The position numbers were made by a program, and so were the translations under genes. From contig NZ_CP029188.1 of NCBI RefSeq assembly GCF_003097515.1, forward strand, positions 6,182,531-6,246,530: a stretch of DNA of 64,000 nucleotides. Reading direction: 5' to 3'. Source of the DNA: Streptomyces tirandamycinicus. GTDB taxonomy: Bacteria; Actinomycetota; Actinomycetes; Streptomycetales; Streptomycetaceae. How positions within the stretch are numbered: position 1 is the stretch's first letter; each line of letters begins with the position of its first letter. Shown here piece after piece: positions 43,699 through 51,347 of the stretch. The notes beneath the pieces are model-generated. The model did no database searches. It saw only the letters and a list, made by a program, of their open reading frames with translations, and was not told where the DNA came from.

Positions 43699-44343
43699 AT
43701 GCAGATCGCATTCGTCCTCTACGACGGCTTCACCAGCCTCGACGCCATCGGCCCCTACGAGATGCTCTCCCGGCTCCCCGGGGCGGAGACCGTGTTCGTC
43801 GCCGAGGAGGCCGGCCCGGTACAGAACGACCAGGGCACCCTCGTCGTGGCCGCCGAGCGGGCGCTCCACGAGGTGACGGCCCCGGACATCGTGCTCGTAC
43901 CCGGCGGACCCGGCTCCCGGCGCGCCATGCTCGACGAGACGGTCCTCGCCTGGCTGCGGACGGCCGACGCGACCAGCACCTGGACCACGTCCGTGTGCAC
44001 CGGCTCGCACCTGCTGGCCGCGGCCGGACTGCTCGAAGGACGTCGCGCCACGTCCCACTGGCTCGCCCTGGACGACCTCGTGCCCTTCGGCGCGGAGCCG
44101 ACGGGGGAGCGCGTGGTCTTCGACGGGAAGTACGTCACCGCCGCGGGCGTCTCCTCCGGCATCGACATGGCGCTCCACCTCCTCGGCCGGATCGCGGGAG
44201 ACGAGGTCGCCCGGACGGTCCAGCTCCTCACCGAGTACGACCCGCAGCCGCCCTACGACGCGGGATCGCCGCAGAAGGCTCCGCAGCGGTTGGTGGCGCA
44301 GTGGCGTACCCGTGCCGGGCTGGTCCTGGGGGCGGATGCCTGA
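43699..44343 (+). CDS. DJ-1/PfpI family protein
   Basis: A 214-residue DJ-1-superfamily protein lacking the DNA-binding domain of its neighbour. The nucleophile elbow is TSVCTGSHLLAAAGLL with Cys100; ATSHWLALDDL follows. Resembles isonitrile hydratase/GlxA-N-terminal type proteins; the substrate is unknown. ATG at 43699 follows GGGGAT. Likely co-controlled by the GlxA regulator 168 bp upstream. Confidence 0.9.
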   Translation: MQIAFVLYDGFTSLDAIGPYEMLSRLPGAETVFVAEEAGPVQNDQGTLVVAAERALHEVTAPDIVLVPGGPGSRRAMLDETVLAWLRTADATSTWTTSVCTGSHLLAAAGLLEGRRATSHWLALDDLVPFGAEPTGERVVFDGKYVTAAGVSSGIDMALHLLGRIAGDEVARTVQLLTEYDPQPPYDAGSPQKAPQRLVAQWRTRAGLVLGADA

Positions 44344-44423
44344 GCCCGGACAGCACCCGCGCCCGCGCCCGCGCCCGGGGCCATGAGCGGGCCGGGCTGC
44401 GCGCGGTGGCCCCGGACCGGCCC

Positions 44424-44515
44424 CGGACGGCCGGGCCCCAGCCGCCAACGGCCGCCAGCAGCCGCGGACGGCCGGGATCCAGCCGCTACCCGCCCTGGAC
44501 GGCCGGGCCCCAGCC
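44424..44515. repeat. CGGACGGCCGGG repeat between convergent genes
   Basis: Three copies of a roughly 20-bp word (GGACGGCCGGG followed by four bases and AGCCG) at 44424, 44465 and 44496 in the 194-bp gap. Confidence 0.7.
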
Positions 44516-44537
44516 GGGACCGGCCGCCACCGCCGCC

Positions 44538-45314
44538 TCACCCGCTCCAGGTGAACCGCGGCGGCCTGCGCTCCAGGAAGGCGGCGACCCCCTCCGCCGT
44601 GTCGCCGCTGCCGCGCGCCTGCTCCGCCCAGTGGGCCTCGCGGTCGGCCCGCCCGGCCGCGAACTCCTTCGCGGCGGCCTGCGTCAGCTGCGAGCGGGCC
44701 GCCAGTACGCGGGCGAACTCGGCCACCCTCTTGCCCAGTTCGCCCGCGGGCAGCACCTCGTCCACCAGGCCGGTGCGCAGCGCCCGCTCCGTACCGATCA
44801 ACTCGCCCGAGAACAGCAGGTACTTCGCGGTGGCCGGGCCCACGAGCGAGACCAGGCGCCGGGTGGAGGACGCGGGGTAGACGATGCCGAGTTTCGCCGG
44901 GGTGATCCCGAAGGAGGCGCCCTCCTCGGCGAACCGCAGATCGCAGGCGGCCGCGAGCTGGCAGCCGCCGCCCACGCAGTAGCCGCGGACCGCCGCCAGT
45001 GACGGTTTGGGGAACGCCGCGAGCGCGTCCTCGGCGCGCACGGCCAGCTCCTGAGGCGACTCGTCCGGGACCGCCGGGCCCAGCGAGGTGATGTCGGCGC
45101 CCGCGCAGAAGGTGCCGCCGTCGCCGGTCAGCACCAGTACCCGGACGGCGGGGTCGCGGCCCAGCCGGGCCAGCAGCCCGGGCAGCTCGCGCCACATCGC
45201 GGCGGTCATCGCGTTGCGCCTGGCCGGATGGCTGATGACGACGGTCGCCACCCCGTCCGCCACCGAGTGCCGTAGCCCCGGCTCCGCCCCGTACGCCTCG
45301 TTCGTCCGGTCCAT
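44538..45314 (-). CDS. Enoyl-CoA hydratase/isomerase (crotonase family)
   Basis: A 258-residue crotonase. Oxyanion-hole segments GGTFCAGADITSL and VRGYCVGGGCQLAAACDLRFA are intact; GITPAKLGIVYPASSTRRL follows. Catalytic glutamates are not both in the classical hydratase positions, so isomerase or another crotonase reaction is possible. ATG at 45314 has no Shine-Dalgarno but TAGCAT lies 7 nt upstream (45322-45327), predicting a leaderless transcript. Divergent from the HdeD-like gene. Confidence 0.9.
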   Translation of the reverse strand: MDRTNEAYGAEPGLRHSVADGVATVVISHPARRNAMTAAMWRELPGLLARLGRDPAVRVLVLTGDGGTFCAGADITSLGPAVPDESPQELAVRAEDALAAFPKPSLAAVRGYCVGGGCQLAAACDLRFAEEGASFGITPAKLGIVYPASSTRRLVSLVGPATAKYLLFSGELIGTERALRTGLVDEVLPAGELGKRVAEFARVLAARSQLTQAAAKEFAAGRADREAHWAEQARGSGDTAEGVAAFLERRPPRFTWSG

Positions 45315-45458
45315 GCGCCGGATGCTATCCGCCGGGCCGCTGCCTACGATCGGGGAGGGGGTGCCGGTGCGGGGCGCGCCGGTGACGCAGGCGACGGTGT
45401 CGCAGAGCGTGACGGCAGCGACCACGGCGACCGGGGAGGGCACGACGAGGAGGCAGCG

Positions 45459-46115
45459 ATGACCGGTCCCGCCCGGGAGGGCAGAAAGCTCCGCCGAAGC
45501 TTCGGATGGCTGGCGGTCCTCGGCGTGATCCTGGTGATCGCCGGAATCGTCGGCCTCGTCTACGTCGGGCTCGCCACCCTCACCTCGATGCTCCTGTTCG
45601 GATGGCTGCTGCTCGTCGGCGGGGTCGTCGGACTGCTCCACGCGATCGAGTCGCGCGGCAGCAGCTTCTTCTGGCTCGCCGTCGTCGTCGCCGCCCTGAA
45701 CATCGCGGCCGGCGTGGTCGTCATCCGCCATCCGGAGGGCAGCGCGGAGGCGCTGACGATGTTCGCCGCGCTGCTGTTCCTCACCGGAGGGCTGTTCCGG
45801 CTGGTGGGCAGTCTGGTCGTGCGCGGTCCGCAGTTCGGCTGGACCCTGCTCCAGGGCGCCTTCGGTCTGCTGCTGGGCATCCTGGTGCTCGTGAACTGGC
45901 CGGAGAGCAGCCGCTACGTCCTCGGCGTGTTCTTCTCCCTCGCCCTGCTCTTCGACGGGCTGGGGCTGATCGCGATCGGCGTGTCCGGCCGGCAGATCGT
46001 GGGGATGGTCGCGGACGGCGGGCGGATCGGGGAGGCCGGGGGGACGCCCGGCCGGGCGGCTGCCGGCGTATCCGAGAGGTCGTCAGAAGACGACCCCGAT
46101 CGGTCGAAGAACTGA
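45459..46115 (+). CDS. HdeD/DUF308 family membrane protein
   Basis: A 218-residue membrane protein with six hydrophobic helices and the repeated GWLLLVGGVVGLLHAI / LLFLTGGLFRLVGSL pattern of the HdeD family (in E. coli linked to acid resistance; not shown here). The C-terminal about 35 residues are charged and cytoplasmic. ATG at 45459 follows GGAGG. Confidence 0.88.
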   Translation: MTGPAREGRKLRRSFGWLAVLGVILVIAGIVGLVYVGLATLTSMLLFGWLLLVGGVVGLLHAIESRGSSFFWLAVVVAALNIAAGVVVIRHPEGSAEALTMFAALLFLTGGLFRLVGSLVVRGPQFGWTLLQGAFGLLLGILVLVNWPESSRYVLGVFFSLALLFDGLGLIAIGVSGRQIVGMVADGGRIGEAGGTPGRAAAGVSERSSEDDPDRSKN

Positions 46116-46131
46116 CCCGAACGCACCATCC

Positions 46132-46170
46132 CGGTTCGGAACCGTCGATAGGAGCTGACTTCTGGTCAGC
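46132..46170. promoter_or_regulatory. Two adjacent palindromes between hdeD-like and ATPase genes
   Basis: CGGTTC-G-GAACCG (46132-46144) and GCTGAC-TTCTG-GTCAGC (46154-46170). The second could end the hdeD-like transcript; the first may be an operator or part of an ECF-type -35 (GGAACC). Roles unproven. Confidence 0.4.
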
Positions 46171-46252
46171 AGCCCGGTATGGACCAGTGCATTCCCGACA
46201 CTCGTGTACGCAACAGTTCCCAGCGACGTTTCACGAGGGTGGGTGCGGGTCT

Positions 46253-46723
46253 ATGGAGAGCCCCGGGAGCGTCCCGGCCCGGCCACTGTCGTACGAAGGC
46301 GTCTGGCGGTTCACCGCACCCGCACTCGACGTTTCCGTACCGCAGGCCCGGCATGCCGTCCGCGACCTGGTCCGCCGACAGGGCGTACCGGTCCACGACG
46401 AGGTCCTGCAGGGACTGCTGCTGATCGTGTCCGAACTCGTCACCAACGCCGTACGGCACGCGGCGCTGCTGTCGCCCGAGGTGACCGTCGAGGTCGCGGT
46501 CGGCCCGGAGTGGATCCGGGTCGCCGTCGAGGACGACCACCCCTATCGGCCCAAGGCCCTGGAGAGCGACTCCGCCCGGACCGGCGGCCGGGGACTGCTG
46601 CTGGTGAAGGAGATCACCCGGGAGACGGGCGGCGAGTGCGACGTCCAGCACACCCCGCGCGGCGGAAAGATCGTCTGGGCGGCACTGCCCCTCGTCCCGG
46701 TGAGCGGCGCGGCACCCCTGTAG
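46253..46723 (+). CDS. ATP-binding protein, anti-sigma-factor kinase-like (HATPase_c_2)
   Basis: A 156-residue GHKL ATPase of the RsbW/SpoIIAB-like group that is very abundant in Streptomyces. N-box LIVSELVTNAVRHA and the G-motifs VEDDHP and TGGRGLLLVKEI are present. Such proteins may phosphorylate anti-anti-sigma factors; no partner gene is next to it. ATG at 46253 is preceded only by a G-rich stretch. An upstream region has two palindromes. Confidence 0.88.
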   Translation: MESPGSVPARPLSYEGVWRFTAPALDVSVPQARHAVRDLVRRQGVPVHDEVLQGLLLIVSELVTNAVRHAALLSPEVTVEVAVGPEWIRVAVEDDHPYRPKALESDSARTGGRGLLLVKEITRETGGECDVQHTPRGGKIVWAALPLVPVSGAAPL

Positions 46724-46761
46724 GCGCCGCACCGCGGGACCCCATGGCAGGGCCCGCCGGC

Positions 46762-47355
46762 TCACCAGCCCCCGGACGGGCCGGTCAGCTCCCTGATCGC
46801 CGGGCGCGCCCCGTCCAGCACCGTCATGAACCAGGCCGAGAACGTGTCCCGCGCATGCCGCTCCGACAGCTCCGCCGCCGTGACGAACGCCGTCTCGCCG
46901 ACCTCCTCCGGGTCGGGCCGCAGCGGCGACTGCACCAGGCCCACGAACAGGTGGTTGAACTCCTGCTCGACCAGGCCCGAGGCCGGGTCCGGATGGTTGT
47001 AGCGGACGGTGCCCGCCTCGGCCAGGAGCGACGGGGAGACGCCCAGCTCCTCGTGTGTGCGCCGGGCGGCGGCCGTGAACGGAGCCTCGCCCGGATAGGG
47101 GTGCCCGCAGCAGGTGTTCGACCAGACGCCGGGGGAGTGGTACTTGCCGGGCGCCCGCCGCTGCAGCAGCAGCCTCCCCTGCTCGTCGAAGAGGAACACG
47201 GAGAACGCCCGGTGCAGCTGTCCCGGCGCCTGATGGGCGGAGAGCTTCTCCGCGGTGCCGATGGTTCGGCCGCTCTCGTCGACCAGTTCGAGCAAGATCG
47301 GTTGCGCGGTGCCGTTCGACGAGCTGTTCGGCGCGGTGGCGGGTGTGATCGGCAT
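46762..47355 (-). CDS. idi: Isopentenyl-diphosphate delta-isomerase, type I
   Basis: A 197-residue Nudix-fold isomerase that interconverts IPP and DMAPP. The active-site cysteine is in SNTCCGHPYPGE (Cys83) and the metal/catalytic glutamates in EQEFNHLF (Glu130, Glu132). The Nudix-like TAAARRTHEELGV is also present. ATG at 47355 has AAGG six bases upstream; ATG 47361 is an alternative. The enzyme would feed the hopanoid genes at 58.9-64 kb, about 12 kb away, with prenyl precursors. Confidence 0.95.
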   Translation of the reverse strand: MPITPATAPNSSSNGTAQPILLELVDESGRTIGTAEKLSAHQAPGQLHRAFSVFLFDEQGRLLLQRRAPGKYHSPGVWSNTCCGHPYPGEAPFTAAARRTHEELGVSPSLLAEAGTVRYNHPDPASGLVEQEFNHLFVGLVQSPLRPDPEEVGETAFVTAAELSERHARDTFSAWFMTVLDGARPAIRELTGPSGGW

Positions 47356-47450
47356 AGCCATCCTTCGCTTCGGTCCTCGGCCCTGAGGGGCGCACCCAGT
47401 CTGCCGTACAAAAGCGGCTTGTCCGCACTTCACCGCCCCTGGGCATGTCC

Positions 47451-47478
47451 GTGCCCGTGCGGGGAGCCGCACGGGCAC
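47451..47478 (-). terminator. Terminator of the methyltransferase-acetyltransferase gene
   Basis: Perfect 12-bp stem GTGCCCGTGCGG / CCGCACGGGCAC with a 4-base loop, flanked by a second outer pair CCGCCCC (47433-47439) and GGGGCGG (47481-47487). It begins 10 bp after the stop on the minus strand. Confidence 0.8.
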
Positions 47479-47488
47479 GCGGGGCGGT

Positions 47489-48748
47489 TCACACCCCGAA
47501 CGCCTCCGGGTAGGTGATCATGCCCTGCGGCGGGTCCGTGGAACCGTCCAGCACCAGGGCCATCATCGCCTCGTCGGGCACCTCGAAGCCCGGCCGGATG
47601 CCGAGCCGTGAAGCAGGCCCGAAGCCGAACCTCCGGTAGTACTCCGGACGGCCCAGCACCACGACCAGTCGCTCGCCCCCGATCCGCGCGGCGTCCAGCA
47701 CCGCGCGGATCACCGCGGACCCCGCCCCCTGCCCCTGGTGCTCCGGGGCGGTGGCGCAGGGGGCCAGCGCCAGTGCGGGCTCGCCGCCGACCAGGCAGCG
47801 GGTGAGCAGCGCGTACGCGGCGACGGAGCCGTCCGGCGCCTCGGCCACCCAGGACAGTCCCGGCAGCCACGCCCGCGGATCCCGGCGCAGGGCGTCCACC
47901 AGCTCCGCCTCGTCGCGGGTGGGGAACGCCGCGGCGTTCACGGCGTGTACGGCCGGGATGTCGGCGTCCGTCTCCGGCCGGACCCGCCGGTGCGGGTCGG
48001 CGGGTCGCAGCACATAGCCGGTGTAGCCGTACTCCCCGCCGTGGTCCCGGCGCATCGCGATCTCCGCCCGGGTGGCCTCCAGCGCGGCGGCCGCCGCCCC
48101 GGTCGCCGTCCGCGGATCGACCGCGGCGGCCCTGGCTGCGAGCGGGCCGTAGTACTCCTGCCAGTCGCTCTCGGGCTGCCGGTGCACCGCGACGACGTGA
48201 TATCCGGCGCCGACCGCCGCGGCGGCGTTGGCCGCCGTCGTGCGCAGCGGGTAGTGCTCGTCCCAGAACGCGCGGGCGGCCCGGCTCGGTTCGGCGCAGG
48301 TCCACTCGCACTCGGTGAGGACCAGGGCGCCGCCCGGGGCGAGCAGCCGCCGCCAGCGGCGCAGCGCGGTGTCGAAGCCGATCGCGTACGCCGAGCCCTC
48401 GGCCCAGACCAGGTCGAACGACCCGTCCGGGAAGGGCGGCGCGCCCATGTCGGCGAGCACGGTGCGGACACGCCCGGCGAGACCGCGCGCGGCGCTCGCC
48501 CGCCTCAGCTCGTCCAGGAACGGCTGGTGCAGATCCACCGCCGTGACCTCGGCCCCGGCCTCGGCCGCCAGCAGCAGCGCGGCGCGGCCGGGACCGCAGC
48601 CGAGGTCGAGGATCCGGGGACGGGGCGGGAGGGGGCCCGCGAGGGCCAGCAGTCGGCGGGTGGTGGCGTCGGAGCCGGGCCCCTGCCGGGGCAGCCCGCG
48701 GTGCAGGGCGAAGAAGGCGTCACGGAAGGCGTTGTCGGACTCTGACAC
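47489..48748 (-). CDS. Fused SAM methyltransferase and GNAT acetyltransferase
   Basis: A 419-residue two-domain enzyme. Residues about 1-255 are a class I methyltransferase (motif I ILDLGCGPGRAALLLA, then VTAVDLHQPFLDEL and LVWAEGSAYAIGFDTAL). Residues about 262-419 are a GNAT domain whose acetyl-CoA loop is APEHQGQGAGSAVIRAVLDAA, ending YYRRFGFGPAS. Both halves keep their cofactor motifs, so both may be active on one substrate, for example a small molecule modified twice. GTG at 48748 is chosen as it begins the first helix; the frame is open to 48790. Followed by a strong terminator. Confidence 0.87.
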   Translation of the reverse strand: MSESDNAFRDAFFALHRGLPRQGPGSDATTRRLLALAGPLPPRPRILDLGCGPGRAALLLAAEAGAEVTAVDLHQPFLDELRRASAARGLAGRVRTVLADMGAPPFPDGSFDLVWAEGSAYAIGFDTALRRWRRLLAPGGALVLTECEWTCAEPSRAARAFWDEHYPLRTTAANAAAAVGAGYHVVAVHRQPESDWQEYYGPLAARAAAVDPRTATGAAAAALEATRAEIAMRRDHGGEYGYTGYVLRPADPHRRVRPETDADIPAVHAVNAAAFPTRDEAELVDALRRDPRAWLPGLSWVAEAPDGSVAAYALLTRCLVGGEPALALAPCATAPEHQGQGAGSAVIRAVLDAARIGGERLVVVLGRPEYYRRFGFGPASRLGIRPGFEVPDEAMMALVLDGSTDPPQGMITYPEAFGV

Positions 48749-48975
48749 GGTGTCAAACCCCCGGGGGGAGACGGGTCCCGGCCGCCGCATCGATCAGGTC
48801 GGGGTGCGGGCCGGGGTACGGGCCGGGGTGCGCCCGGGGGTGCGGAAGGCGACCGGCCGGGAGCCCGGGGGCCGGGCGGGGACGGGTGCTGCGCGGGGCA
48901 GCGGCGACTGCGACCGCCATCGACGTCGGCTCCTCTCCCTCCCGCACGGGCCCGGCCGGTCCGGTCCGGCGGCCC

Positions 48976-49911
48976 TCAGTGACAGTAGCCCGCCTCGTGC
49001 TCCGCGTGGCCGCCGGGTTCCAGCTGGAATGTGCAGTGCTCGACGTCGAAGTGCGAGCCGAGGCAGCTCTGCAGGTCGTGCAGCATCTTCTCGTGACCCA
49101 CCTCGTCCAGGAAGTCGGGCGCCACCACCACGTGCGCGGAGAGCACCGGCATTCCGGAGGTGATCGTCCAGGCGTGCAGGTCGTGGACGTCCAGGACGCC
49201 GGGGAGGGCCTCGATGTGCTCCCTCACCTCGGCCATGTCGACGCCCTTCGGCGCCGCCTCCAGCAGCACGTTCAGCGTCTCCCGCAGCAGCTTCACCGTC
49301 CGCGGCACGATCATCAGGCCGATCGCCAGCGAGGCGATCGGGTCGGCCGCCTGCCATCCGGTCGCCAGGATGACGGCCGAGGAGACCAGCACCGCCACGG
49401 AGCCGAGGGCGTCCGCGAGGACCTCCAGATACGCGCCGCGCACATTGAGGCTCTCCTTCTGCCCCCGCATCAGCAGGAACAGCGACACCACGTTGGCGGC
49501 CAGACCGACGAGGGCGAAGACGATGGCGACGCCGCCCTTGGTCTCGGCCGGTGTGATGAAGCGCTGGATCGCCTCGTAGAGCAGGTAGCCGCCGACGCCG
49601 AGCAGCAGCAGGCAGTTCGCCAGCGCGGCGAGGATCTCCGCCCTGGCGAGGCCGAAGGTGCGGTTCGCGTCGACCGGGCGGCCCGCGAAGTGGATCGCGA
49701 GCAGCGCCATGCCGAGCCCCAGGGCGTCGGTGGCCATATGGGCGGCGTCGGCGATCAGGGCGAGCGAGTCCGCGAGCAACCCGCCGGCGATCTCCAGGCC
49801 CATCACGCCGAGCGTGATGGCCAGCGCGACCCGCAGCCGTCCCCGGTAGGCGGAGGCCGCGGTCCCCGCCGGCGGGCGGCCGCCGTGTCCGTGGTCGTGC
49901 CCTGCCCCCAT
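48976..49911 (-). CDS. Cation diffusion facilitator (ZitB/CzcD type)
   Basis: A 311-residue CDF exporter with a short His-rich start (GAGHDHGHGG), six membrane helices, the metal sites LIADAAHMATDALGL (HxxxD) and YLEVLADALGSVAVL (DxxxD), and a cytoplasmic C-terminal domain with a His/Cys-containing end (EHCTFQLEPGGHAEHEAGYCH). Expected to export Zn2+ and related ions. ATG at 49911 has GGGAGG 8 nt upstream; the frame is open further to 50058 but overlaps the galE hairpin. Confidence 0.93.
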   Translation of the reverse strand: MGAGHDHGHGGRPPAGTAASAYRGRLRVALAITLGVMGLEIAGGLLADSLALIADAAHMATDALGLGMALLAIHFAGRPVDANRTFGLARAEILAALANCLLLLGVGGYLLYEAIQRFITPAETKGGVAIVFALVGLAANVVSLFLLMRGQKESLNVRGAYLEVLADALGSVAVLVSSAVILATGWQAADPIASLAIGLMIVPRTVKLLRETLNVLLEAAPKGVDMAEVREHIEALPGVLDVHDLHAWTITSGMPVLSAHVVVAPDFLDEVGHEKMLHDLQSCLGSHFDVEHCTFQLEPGGHAEHEAGYCH

Positions 49912-50014
49912 GCCAGACGCCTCCCGGATCGCCGCGGACGTTCCGTCCCGCGTGGTCAGTGAACTACGGGCGGGAGCACCGGGCAACACGACGCTGAACA
50001 CCGTTGTCATATGC

Positions 50015-50042
50015 CTGACCTGCGGTGATGTCCGCAGATCAG
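50015..50042 (-). terminator. Hairpin between galE and the CDF gene
   Basis: Arms CTGACCTGCGG and CCGCAGATCAG around TGATGT. As minus-strand RNA the single odd pair becomes a G-U wobble, giving an unbroken 11-bp stem, while plus-strand RNA would have an A-C mismatch. That favours a terminator for galE (minus), 26 bp after its stop. Confidence 0.65.
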
Positions 50043-50067
50043 GCCGCCGGCCAGGCACCGGGACGGG

Positions 50068-51051
50068 TCAGTGGCGCACGCACTCCGGGTGGTGCAGCAG
50101 CCAGCCCTCCCACGCCGACTCGACCATCTCGCGCACCCCGCGTGAGGCCGTCCAGCCGAGCTCCTCACCGATGCGCCCGACCGAGGCGACGGCCCGCGCC
50201 GCGTCCCCGGGGCGGCGCGGCCCGACGACCGCGGGCGTGCCGTGACCGGTCACCTCGGCGACGACCCGGGCCAGTGTGCGCACCGAGACCCCCTCGCCGC
50301 GGCCGACGTTCACCGTGAGGTCGCCGGCCCCGTCCTGGGCGGCCAGCCGGCGGGCCACGGTCAGATGGGCGTCGGCGAGGTCGGCGACGTGGATGTAGTC
50401 GCGGACGCAGGTCCCGTCGGGTGTCGGGTAGTCGTCGCCGAAGATCCTCGGTGCGTCACCCCGGGTGATCCGGTCGAAGAACATCGGGATGACGTTGAAC
50501 ACCCCGGTGTCGGCGAGCTCCGGCCGGGCCGCACCCGCGACGTTGAAGTAGCGCAGACAGGCGGTGGCGATGCCGTGCGCCCGGCCCGCCGCCCGCACCA
50601 GCCACTCGCCGGCCAGCTTGGTCTCCCCGTACGGGCTGATCGGCACCGCAGGGGTGTCCTCCGTGATCAGGTCCGCGTCGGCCATCCCGTACACCGCCGC
50701 CGAGGAGGAGAAGAGGAAGCGCTGCACGCCCGCGTCGGCGACCGCCTCCAGCAGTACGGTCAGCCCGTGCACGTTCTCCCGGTAGTAGCGCAGCGGCTGC
50801 TCCACGGACTCGCCGACCTGCTTCCTCGCCGCCAGGTGCACCACGCCGGTGACCCCGTACCCGGAGAGGACGCGGTCCAGCAGTTCCCGGTCCAGCAGGG
50901 TGCCCCTCACCAGCGGCACCCCCTCGGGCAGCCGCGCCTCGTCGCCCGTCGATACGTCGTCGAGCACGACGACCCGCTCCCCGGCGCCGGTCATGGCGTG
51001 CGCCACGTGCGCTCCGATGTACCCCGCCCCGCCTGTGATCAGCCATGTCAT
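50068..51051 (-). CDS. galE: UDP-glucose 4-epimerase
   Basis: A 327-residue extended short-chain dehydrogenase. NAD site ITGGAGYIGAHVA at residues 5-17, catalytic FSSSAAVYG and YGETK, and the RYFNVAGA and DGTCVRDYIHVADLADAH blocks of GalE. It interconverts UDP-glucose and UDP-galactose and could supply a sugar donor for the glycosyltransferase cluster that starts on the other strand 296 bp away. ATG at 51051 starts the Rossmann fold; an in-frame ATG at 51069 adds six residues. Confidence 0.95.
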   Translation of the reverse strand: MTWLITGGAGYIGAHVAHAMTGAGERVVVLDDVSTGDEARLPEGVPLVRGTLLDRELLDRVLSGYGVTGVVHLAARKQVGESVEQPLRYYRENVHGLTVLLEAVADAGVQRFLFSSSAAVYGMADADLITEDTPAVPISPYGETKLAGEWLVRAAGRAHGIATACLRYFNVAGAARPELADTGVFNVIPMFFDRITRGDAPRIFGDDYPTPDGTCVRDYIHVADLADAHLTVARRLAAQDGAGDLTVNVGRGEGVSVRTLARVVAEVTGHGTPAVVGPRRPGDAARAVASVGRIGEELGWTASRGVREMVESAWEGWLLHHPECVRH

Positions 51052-51347
51052 GCCCGCCACCCTAACCACGCGGCGCCCGGGCGGCGGTGCCGCCGGGGGC
51101 GGTTTGTGGGGTCGGCCGCCGATCGACGATGATGATCTCGGTCACGGTGCCGGCGGCCGGTGCCGGTCCGGGCGGGGACGCCCGGATCGAGCACGAGGCC
51201 GGCGGGACGGGCGCGGGTGTCCTCACCGGGAAACCTCAGTGAACTCGCGCTTCCGTTCATCCGATAGCCTCAGCCGACATGCCGCCGCCCGGTCCCGGGC
51301 CGAGCCGCCGTGCCCACCCGTCTGATAGCGCCAAGGAGTGAGTCCGT

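Noticed and set aside
10808..48754. Same 11-bp palindrome GACACGGTGTC at 10808-10818 and 48744-48754
   Set aside because: Short and GC-typical; near-matches also occur inside genes (52978, 62735), so sharing is probably chance.
51239..51260. PhoP-box-like words GTTCAC and GTTCAT before the phosphotransferase cluster
   Set aside because: They face each other as an imperfect inverted repeat, whereas PHO boxes are direct repeats of 11 bp; too weak to call.
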